Assembly (NCBI GenBank): GCA_022571615.1
Contig: JACZXM010000248.1
Span: 1 to 5,369 of the forward strand
Direction of reading: 5' to 3'
From: Acidobacteriota bacterium
Lineage (GTDB): Bacteria; Acidobacteriota; UBA890; WLXD01
DNA length: 5,369 bases
Shown here: positions 1 through 3,877 of the stretch, piece after piece
Numbering within the stretch: the stretch's first letter is position 1
How the letters are laid out: each line of letters opens with the position of its first letter
Notes under the pieces: model-generated
Database searches by the model: none
Seen by the model: only the letters and a program-made list of their open reading frames with translations
What the model was told of the DNA's origin: nothing
Made by a program: the position numbers and the translations under genes

Positions 1-1
1 G

Positions 2-433
2 GCGGTCTACTCGCCGATGGGGGAGGACGGCTACCCGCAGCCGATCTGGGACAAGCTCAGCGGCAAGATCGATCGCCAGGTCGCCGAGTACTGGCGCGAA
101 AACTATGACCTGCGCTACATCATGGAACGCGATTGGGCCACCCTGGGGCCCAAGCTCGTCGGCAAGCTCCATATCTACGCCGGCGACATGGACAACTACT
201 ACCTCAACAACGCCGTCTACCTGACGGAGGAGTTTCTCGAGAGCACCACCGACCCTTACTACGCCGGTGTGGTGGACTACGGCGACCGGGCCGAGCACTG
301 CTGGAACGGCGACCACGACAACCCGAACGCCATCTCGCGGTTGCGCTACAACACCATGTATGTGCCCAGGATCCTGGAGCGCATGCGCGAGACGGCGCCC
401 CCGGGAGCCGACCTCACGAGCTGGCGGTACTGA
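2..433 (+). CDS. Putative esterase-like (alpha/beta-hydrolase type) protein, C-terminal part only
   Basis: The reading frame is open from the left edge of the window and ends at TGA 431-433, so only the last 143 residues are visible and the true start lies outside. The ATG at 17 is probably internal, because the frame continues upstream of it. The stretch reading KLHIYAGDMDNYYLNN resembles the late strand of esterase-like alpha/beta-hydrolases, where an Asp follows 'G-D'. The later EHCWNGDH segment could carry the catalytic His. The ending TSWRY and the general wording resemble, from memory, a conserved family of large uncharacterised secreted or periplasmic proteins. The nucleophile region is not in the window, so neither activity nor substrate can be judged. 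No strong terminator follows; the next promoter starts about 120 bases downstream. I am sure it is a real gene, much less sure of the family. Confidence 0.8.
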   Translation, partial: AVYSPMGEDGYPQPIWDKLSGKIDRQVAEYWRENYDLRYIMERDWATLGPKLVGKLHIYAGDMDNYYLNNAVYLTEEFLESTTDPYYAGVVDYGDRAEHCWNGDHDNPNAISRLRYNTMYVPRILERMRETAPPGADLTSWRY

Positions 434-554
434 GACCAGTCGGTCGGCCGCAGGTGTCTTCCCGCCGGCTTGGGACCTGACCCGCGTCGGTGGCCGTCTA
501 ACCAGGTCGAATATCCGGGCCCTGCCTGCCGGGGTCGGAGCGGGCATCCGCGGG

Positions 555-583
555 TTGAAACAGTGAGTGAGTATGGCCATACT
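555..583 (+). promoter_or_regulatory. Sigma70-like promoter of the toxin-antitoxin operon
   Basis: A -35 box TTGAAA (555-560, 5 of 6 to consensus) and a -10 box CATACT (578-583, 4 of 6) are separated by exactly 17 bases. The expected transcription start, about 7 bases past the -10 box, falls on A590, the first base of the antitoxin ATG. No Shine-Dalgarno sequence precedes that ATG, so a leaderless transcript is the simplest reading. The -10 box overlaps a 12-bp palindrome that probably serves as operator. Confidence 0.5.
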
Positions 584-599
584 CTAGATATGGCCATAC
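571..599. promoter_or_regulatory. Two palindromic operator copies for the antitoxin
   Basis: TATGGCCATA, itself a perfect palindrome, occurs at 572-581 and again at 589-598, 17 bases apart. The first copy extends to a perfect 12-bp palindrome, GTATGGCCATAC (571-582). The first copy lies in the spacer and overlaps the -10 box; the second covers the predicted transcription start and the ATG. Ribbon-helix-helix antitoxins usually repress their own operon by binding such repeated palindromes as dimers, so this is the likely autoregulation site. Binding itself is inferred. Confidence 0.6.
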
Positions 600-856
600 C
601 AAAGATCAAGGCGACGTATTCCTTGGACGTAGAGACGACGCGCGAGCTCGCGGAGCTGGCCCGGCGCTGGAGCACCACCAAATCGGGCGCGTTACGGCGA
701 GTCATCAACGAAGCCGCGGCGTCTGCAAGGCCGACCCGGCTGCAGGCATTCCGCGCTTTGCAGCAGAGCCTGGCGTTGAGCGAGGAGAAGGCCAATATCT
801 GGATCCGCGAGATCCGGGCGGAGCGGGACGCGGGGCGGCCAAGGACCGACGGTTGA
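590..856 (+). CDS. Ribbon-helix-helix antitoxin of a VapBC-like pair
   Basis: The product is an 88-residue protein predicted to neutralise the PIN toxin encoded just downstream and to repress the operon. The N-terminus (residues 4-12, KIKATYSLD) fits the DNA-binding beta strand of a ribbon-helix-helix fold. It is followed by two helices, about residues 13-26 and 30-44 ([11 protein letters not shown], then [13 protein letters not shown]). The remaining C-terminal half, charged and helical, would be the toxin-binding tail. I chose ATG 590 because the fold begins there and the predicted transcription start coincides with it. An in-frame GTG at 563 would add nine residues, and an upstream ATG at 470 would add forty with no fold support. 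Neither has a clear ribosome site. The stop overlaps the toxin start (TTGA), so the two are translationally linked. It could equally be named after another RHH antitoxin family; the exact subfamily cannot be decided by eye. Confidence 0.85.
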   Translation: MAIPKIKATYSLDVETTRELAELARRWSTTKSGALRRVINEAAASARPTRLQAFRALQQSLALSEEKANIWIREIRAERDAGRPRTDG

Positions 857-1233
857 TCCACCTGGACACCGCCTTCCTCGTACGCGCTCTGGTTGCTGGC
901 ACTCACGAAGAGAGCTGCCTCGCAGGGCTGTTGGATGGCGACGAACCGATCGAGATCAGCGTTCCGGCGTGGGCGGAATTCCTTTGCGGACCGCTGCATG
1001 CCGAGCAACTCGAACTCGCCTGCGACGCGATCTGGCGCCGTGTCCCCTTGATCGAGCAAGATGCCCAACTCGCCGCCAAGCTGTTCAACGAAGGCGGCCG
1101 CCGGCGCGGCTCGTTGAGCGATTGCTTCATCGCCGCGATCGCCATCCGCCAACACGCCCGGCTGCTCACGTGCAACGCGGATGACTTTGAACGGTTCCGC
1201 CCGTTCGGGCTCCGCGTTTTCGGCGACTCCTAA
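853..1233 (+). CDS. vapC: VapC-like PIN-domain ribonuclease toxin
   Basis: A 126-residue protein spanning one whole PIN domain, the usual length for VapC toxins, which are Mg2+-dependent endoribonucleases acting on tRNA, rRNA or mRNA. The acidic residues expected for the active site are present: Asp5 (HLDTAFLV), Glu42 (PAWAEFL), Asp90 (SLSDCFIAA) and Asp110 or Asp111 (CNADDFERF). The pattern looks intact and the toxin is probably active. The start is TTG 853, within the 4-base TTGA overlap with the antitoxin stop. No ATG or GTG precedes Asp5 in frame, so TTG is effectively the only start that keeps the first catalytic residue. A weak start inside an overlap fits low, coupled toxin synthesis under the antitoxin. 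The cellular RNA target cannot be predicted from the sequence. Confidence 0.9.
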   Translation: MIHLDTAFLVRALVAGTHEESCLAGLLDGDEPIEISVPAWAEFLCGPLHAEQLELACDAIWRRVPLIEQDAQLAAKLFNEGGRRRGSLSDCFIAAIAIRQHARLLTCNADDFERFRPFGLRVFGDS

Positions 1234-1275
1234 GCAGGCCTCGAGATTCTGGTGATCCGGCGGCGCCCGAGGCTC

Positions 1276-1294
1276 GGACAGCGCTTCGCGGTCC
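1276..1294. terminator. Possible bidirectional hairpin between convergent genes
   Basis: GGACAGCG (1276-1283) and CGCGGTCC (1287-1294) pair with one A-G mismatch around a 3-base loop. The hairpin sits in the short gap between the toxin gene and the oppositely oriented membrane protein gene, where a terminator would serve both. There is no T-tract on either side, so it is not a classical intrinsic terminator. Confidence 0.3.
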
Positions 1295-1309
1295 TGCGTT
1301 CCGAATTGC

Positions 1310-1636
1310 TCAGTAGATCGCGTAGGCAATCAGCATCAGCGTGTACAGCGACGCGAGCGTCAGGAGGGCAAAGCCTGCCAGGCGGGCGAAGCGACTGCCC
1401 TGCCAGCCGTTGCGAACCACCTGCGGCAGATTCAATCCGGCGACCCCGAGCAGAGCGAGCACGGCGTAGACACCGAAGGGCACATGCGTCGGTTCGTGGG
1501 TGATCTCGCGCCGGAGACGGTCATAGCAGCAGGGCTCGTAAACGCGCTCGCGCACCTCCGGCGGCAACAACTCGCCCAGACGGCGCCACCACGGCCGTGG
1601 CGTGGGCTCGGCCTCAGGCGGGCGATTCGACATCAT
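1310..1636 (-). CDS. Small two-helix membrane protein encoded with a PadR regulator
   Basis: The gene begins at ATG-ATG (1636/1633 on the minus strand), inside the end of the PadR gene, and encodes 107-108 residues. Residues 1-50 are hydrophilic, with a Pro-rich start and a segment reading WWRRLGELLPPEVRERVYEPCCYDRLRREI. Two hydrophobic segments follow, about residues 51-70 and 85-107, ending at AYAIY. I do not recognise a catalytic motif. The cytoplasmic-looking head followed by helices recalls the N-terminal prefix of permeases often encoded next to PadR genes in acidobacterial-type genomes, but no permease follows. The tight overlap means it is almost certainly co-expressed with PadR, either as a target or as a membrane partner. 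The frame stays open upstream to 1741, but those extra residues are Ser/Arg-rich shadow translation of PadR. Function unknown. Confidence 0.7.
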   Translation of the reverse strand: MMSNRPPEAEPTPRPWWRRLGELLPPEVRERVYEPCCYDRLRREITHEPTHVPFGVYAVLALLGVAGLNLPQVVRNGWQGSRFARLAGFALLTLASLYTLMLIAYAIY

Positions 1637-1934
1637 TGAAACGCTCGATGACCTGCAGGTTGAAGTCCCGCTCCCGCTCCCAGGACGATTCGCCGGATGC
1701 CTCGAGGCGGTAATTGCGCTCCCGAATGATCTGCCCGCCAATGATCTCCTGGGTGTACCAACCGTCGATCAAGCCCGCCCCCTCGAGCCGGGACATCATC
1801 TGGTAAAAGGCCGGCCCGGATTTTCGTAGACCGAACTCCGCGAGCCGATCCCGGATCTGCCGGCCGGTAATCGCGCCGCCTCGCAGAGCACCCAGAACAA
1901 CGAACTGAAGATCGGTGAGTCGGCGAGCTCTCAT
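1614..1934 (-). CDS. PadR-family transcriptional repressor
   Basis: A 106-residue winged-helix DNA-binding protein. The N-terminus LTDLQFVVLGAL matches the first helix of PadR proteins. ITGRQIRDRLAEFG is the second helix region, SGPAFYQMMSRLEGAGLI the recognition helix, and GGQIIRERNYRLEASGE the wing ending in the family's 'Y.LT..G'-like segment. A short C-terminal helix (SSWERERDFNLQVIERF) would make the dimer interface, as in short PadR-s2 types. I place the start at ATG 1934, where the family normally begins. A GTG at 1970 would add twelve residues but has no ribosome site, and its added stretch would cover the -35 box of the divergent gene. PadR proteins are usually released from DNA by small molecules; the ligand here is unknown. 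Likely targets are its own operon and the divergent DoxX-type gene. Confidence 0.88.
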   Translation of the reverse strand: MRARRLTDLQFVVLGALRGGAITGRQIRDRLAEFGLRKSGPAFYQMMSRLEGAGLIDGWYTQEIIGGQIIRERNYRLEASGESSWERERDFNLQVIERFNDVESPA

Positions 1935-1951
1935 CCCTTGGACCGATTCCC

Positions 1952-1979
1952 TTGACGTTTGCACCGCCACTAATATAAC
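1952..1979 (+). promoter_or_regulatory. Promoter candidate of the DoxX-family gene
   Basis: TTGACG (1952-1957, 5 of 6 to the -35 consensus) is followed after 16 bases by TATAAC (1974-1979, 5 of 6 to the -10 consensus). Transcription would begin near 1986, leaving a leader of roughly 40 bases with a strong ribosome site. The -10 box lies inside the palindrome at 1971-1988. Confidence 0.5.
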
Positions 1980-1988
1980 GTAATATTA
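1971..1988. promoter_or_regulatory. Probable PadR operator palindrome
   Basis: An 18-bp inverted repeat, TAATATAAC/GTAATATTA, has 8 of 9 base pairs matching around a central CG. It also reads as a direct repeat, TAATAT at 1971 and 1981. It overlaps the -10 box and start point of the DoxX-type gene and lies just downstream of the candidate padR promoter on the other strand, so one bound dimer could repress both. It does not match the ATGT-N8-ACAT pattern reported for some PadR proteins, so assignment to this PadR rests on position. Confidence 0.5.
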
Positions 1989-1999
1989 TGTCACTATTG

Positions 2000-2028
2000 A
2001 TTATATCAAATTAGGAGGCTCTGATGAA
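2000..2028 (-). promoter_or_regulatory. Promoter candidate of the padR operon
   Basis: On the minus strand a perfect TATAAT (2005-2000) is preceded, 17 bases upstream, by TTCATC (2028-2023), only 3 of 6 to the -35 consensus. The -10 box sits inside a second small palindrome, TTGAT-TAT-ATCAA (1997-2009). The weak -35 box is typical of regulated promoters but lowers certainty. Confidence 0.35.
2013..2018 (+). promoter_or_regulatory. Strong ribosome binding site of the DoxX-family gene
   Basis: AGGAGG, a perfect Shine-Dalgarno core, ends 5 bases before ATG 2024. It is the strongest ribosome site in the window and suggests high translation when the promoter is open. Confidence 0.85.
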
Positions 2029-2398
2029 AGCGTCGTGGCGCAACGGGGTGGCCTGGCTCCTGGCAATCCTGGTCGGGATCGCTATCGGTCTGGCCGGAAC
2101 GGCGAAGCTCACCACGCCCGACCGTTGGGACGGTATGTTCCGCGAGTTCGGCTACCCGAACCCGGAGTTGATGGTCTATCTGACGGGTGCACTGGAGCTG
2201 ACCGGCGGCCTGCTCCTGCTGGCGCCGCCACTCGCGCCCTACGGGGCCATGCTGGTCGGCGCTGTCATGTTCGCTGCCGCCGCCTCCCACGTCGTGACGG
2301 GGATCGGCAGCCCGTTCGGCCCGCTGGTACTCCTTCTGCTAGCGTCGGTGGTCGGATACTTGCGCTGGCCCCGCCGCTGGGTGCCCGGCGGCGCCTGA
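2024..2398 (+). CDS. DoxX-family integral membrane protein
   Basis: A 124-residue protein with four predicted membrane helices: about residues 9-27, 49-67, 70-91 and 97-113. After the first helix comes the family's typical sequence, GLAGTAKL, then RWDGMFREFGYPNPELMVYL and the ALELTGGLLLL segment of helix two, which together point to the DoxX/DoxD-like fold. Members sit in the cytoplasmic membrane. Some are linked to thiosulfate:quinone oxidation or redox and thiol stress, but most have no known activity, and no redox cysteines are seen here. The start is fixed by the AGGAGG site. It is divergent from padR with a palindrome over its -10 box, so it is probably PadR-repressed and ligand-induced. 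A GC-rich hairpin overlaps its last codons. The family is well supported; the function is not. Confidence 0.85.
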   Translation: MKASWRNGVAWLLAILVGIAIGLAGTAKLTTPDRWDGMFREFGYPNPELMVYLTGALELTGGLLLLAPPLAPYGAMLVGAVMFAAAASHVVTGIGSPFGPLVLLLLASVVGYLRWPRRWVPGGA

Positions 2399-2419
2399 AG
2401 CAACAACGGGTGGCCGGAC

Positions 2420-2448
2420 TTGATCTACGAAGCTTTTCGTAGTATCTA
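2420..2448 (+). promoter_or_regulatory. Promoter candidate of the BlaI-controlled module
   Basis: TTGATC (2420-2425, 4 of 6 to the -35 consensus) and TATCTA (2443-2448, a poor 3 of 6) are 17 bases apart, and that spacer is almost exactly filled by the first 18-bp palindrome. The predicted start near 2455 lies inside the second palindrome. The boxes are weak, but the correct spacing and fit with both palindromes support the placement. Confidence 0.4.
2425..2442. promoter_or_regulatory. Predicted BlaI operator, copy 1
   Basis: CTACGAA-GCTT-TTCGTAG is an inverted repeat with perfect 7-base arms. It lies between the candidate -35 and -10 boxes of the exported-protein gene. BlaI/MecI/CopY repressors bind palindromes with TAC/GTA-containing arms near such promoters. 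The CTAC...GTAG arms agree with that, though the spacing differs from the classical sites. Confidence 0.65.
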
Positions 2449-2463
2449 CGAAGGTCTTCGTAG
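2446..2463. promoter_or_regulatory. Predicted BlaI operator, copy 2
   Basis: CTACGAA-GGTC-TTCGTAG repeats the same perfect arms as copy 1 with a different 4-base centre. The centres are 21 bases apart, two helical turns, so two repressor dimers could bind the same DNA face. It covers the predicted transcription start. Conservation of the arms but not of the centre indicates that the arms are what is recognised. Confidence 0.65.
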
Positions 2464-2508
2464 TCAAAAGACGAGTGGTCGTCTTCACGATCCCCTGGGA
2501 GTCGCATC

Positions 2509-3450
2509 ATGCTTGGGTCCCGCAACTACCGAACCCCGGCTGCAGCGTTGCCGTTCAACCGTGTCCCAAAGCCGACGCACGTCCGACTTAGAACACCTCG
2601 TCCAGCCCTCTTGCTAGCTCTGTTCGTGGTGGCCACTACCGGTTCTGCCCAAGAGGCGCCGCCGCTGCCGCACGATGCCCCGGTGATGCTGGTCGGGGAT
2701 CCGGCCTTTCGAGTCGACAGGATCGCGCCCTTCACGGCCACCTTCGCGGTGGGCCCTGTAGACAAGTCCGGCCCGATGGTGTTTGGCCAACGGGTCGATG
2801 CCAGGGCACGTCAGACCCTCTCGCTAGAGCACGCAACGCGCGACGGTCGCGCTGTCCTGATCCGCCGATTCAGCACCCGTTTGGCCGACGGCAGTGAGGT
2901 CGCTCACGGGCAGATCACTCTCGATGCCGCGAGCCTGCTGCCCTTGGGTTCCGAAGTGACGCGAGGCGGGGCGACAACTTCCTTTCACTACGACTGGGAG
3001 AGTTTCGTGATTACCCAGGAGCCAGCCCCGGAAGACGACTCGTCGCCAGCGCAGGACCACCTAGACCTGCGCATGCTGGAGGTGGCCGTACATGACGTCT
3101 GGATGGCCGCGTTGCCGCTGCGCGACGGATTCAGCGCGCGTATTCCGGTGGTGATGGCAGGCGGCGGCGGCAAGTTCTGGGCCGTGCCCCGCGTCGTCGG
3201 ATCTGAGAAGATCGATATCGGGGATGGCGAAAGCCGGGAGGCCTGGGTCGTGGAAATGGACTGGTGGGGCATGGGCAAGGACGGCGACACGTACTTCCCC
3301 GGCGGCGGCGTCAACGGCACAGCCGGTTCCGGCGGCAAGTACTGGGTCCTGAAGAGCCCGCCCCATGGCGTCCCGGCGGTGGTTAGAATCCGCACCGAAG
3401 TGAACGCCGAGAAGGATTCAGTCATCCAGTTGCAAGTAGTCGAGAGGTAG
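2509..3450 (+). CDS. Exported protein of unknown function, likely output of the BlaI/M56 module
   Basis: A 313-residue protein. A hydrophobic segment (about residues 33-45, ALLLALFVVATTG) after an Arg-rich stretch, with a likely cut after GSA (residue 47) before QEAPP, marks a signal peptide for the Sec route. There is no lipobox cysteine. The mature part is rich in beta-type segments, including DLRMLEVAVHDVWMAALPLRDGF and REAWVVEMDWWG, with several Gly-rich turns. The pattern recalls DUF3108 or LolA-like beta-sheet proteins of the periplasm, but only loosely, and I see no catalytic motif. GGGAG (2497-2501), 7 bases before ATG 2509, supports that start. The 32-residue segment before the hydrophobic core is long, and a TTG at 2548 would give a more ordinary signal peptide. 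Two tandem palindromes lie upstream, and the repressor gene begins 7 bases after its stop, so it is probably the regulated target. It might also be a structural or signalling partner. Confidence 0.8.
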   Translation: MLGSRNYRTPAAALPFNRVPKPTHVRLRTPRPALLLALFVVATTGSAQEAPPLPHDAPVMLVGDPAFRVDRIAPFTATFAVGPVDKSGPMVFGQRVDARARQTLSLEHATRDGRAVLIRRFSTRLADGSEVAHGQITLDAASLLPLGSEVTRGGATTSFHYDWESFVITQEPAPEDDSSPAQDHLDLRMLEVAVHDVWMAALPLRDGFSARIPVVMAGGGGKFWAVPRVVGSEKIDIGDGESREAWVVEMDWWGMGKDGDTYFPGGGVNGTAGSGGKYWVLKSPPHGVPAVVRIRTEVNAEKDSVIQLQVVER

Positions 3451-3457
3451 CTTCCAC

Positions 3458-3877
3458 GTGACAGCACCCCGGCGATTGAGCGAGCCTACGGGCGCCGAAC
3501 TCCAGATCCTGCGTGTGCTCTGGTCGCGCGATGAAGCAACCGTACGCGAAGTGCATGAGCAGATCGTTCGGAGCCGCGGCGTCGCCTACACCACGGTGCT
3601 CAAGCAGATGCAGATCATGACGAAAAAAGGGCAGGTCACCCGGACGACGGCGGGCCGCGCCCATGTCTACCGAGCGGCACGGAGCGAACGCGCTGTACAA
3701 GGAGCTCTCCTGGACGACTTGCTCGAGCGCGCCTTCGGTGGCTCGGTCGGTACGCTGGCCATGTGTGCGCTCCAAGGTCGGGCACTCAGCGATGACGACC
3801 GCCACGAGCTTCAGCGCCTGCTGGCGGAACCGGGACCGGTTCCGGTTCCATCCCGCGAGGACCCCAGCGATGGTTGA
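3458..3877 (+). CDS. blaI: BlaI/MecI/CopY-family winged-helix repressor
   Basis: A 139-residue repressor with GTG start 3458, preceded by GAGAGG (3442-3447) about 10 bases upstream. Residues 9-80 form the family's winged helix: EPTGAELQILRVLW (helix 1), ATVREVHEQI (helix 2), the recognition helix around VAYTTVLKQMQIM, then KKGQVTRTTAGRAHVYRA (wing). Residues 80-115 (VQGALLDDLLERAFGGSVGTLAMCAL) match the dimerisation helix region, where BlaI and MecI are cut upon induction. The last 15 residues are a Pro-rich tail. No CopY-type CxC metal motif is present, so metal sensing by the repressor itself is unlikely. It is followed, with an 8-base overlap, by an M56 peptidase gene, the classic BlaR1/BlaI arrangement. 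Its likely operators are the two palindromes at 2425-2463, which would control the exported-protein gene and, by read-through, itself. The beta-lactam link implied by the gene name need not hold here. Confidence 0.92.
   Translation: MTAPRRLSEPTGAELQILRVLWSRDEATVREVHEQIVRSRGVAYTTVLKQMQIMTKKGQVTRTTAGRAHVYRAARSERAVQGALLDDLLERAFGGSVGTLAMCALQGRALSDDDRHELQRLLAEPGPVPVPSREDPSDG

Noticed and set aside
470..589. Longer antitoxin start at ATG 470 or GTG 563
   Set aside because: The extra residues have no ribbon-helix-helix character, and the promoter lies within this stretch; GTG 563 would be upstream of the predicted transcription start.
1238..1273. GCCTCG/CGAGGC inverted repeat after the toxin gene
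   Set aside because: A 6-base stem with a 24-base loop is easily due to chance; the tighter hairpin at 1276-1294 is the better candidate.
346..1329. A long 327-codon open frame on the minus strand opposite the toxin-antitoxin operon
   Set aside because: It lies antisense to two well-supported genes, has no recognisable domain, and long antisense frames are expected in GC-rich coding DNA.
1637..1741. Longer start for the two-helix membrane protein at 1741
   Set aside because: The added residues are Ser/Arg/Gly-rich and only mirror the padR coding frame; ATG-ATG at 1636/1633 gives the usual short overlap.
2371..2391. GC-rich hairpin CCGCCG/CGGCGG at the end of the DoxX-type gene as a terminator
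   Set aside because: It lies wholly inside the coding sequence, has a 9-base loop and no following T-tract; GC-rich codons explain it as well.
2425..2485. Repeated palindromes considered as a small CRISPR or other repeat array
   Set aside because: The units are too short, the spacers are 3-4 bases, and the placement on a promoter next to a BlaI gene fits operators far better.
3663..3869. Extension of the M56 gene upstream to ATG 3663
   Set aside because: This part is an out-of-frame shadow of blaI with no membrane or domain features; the M56 first helix begins right after ATG 3870.
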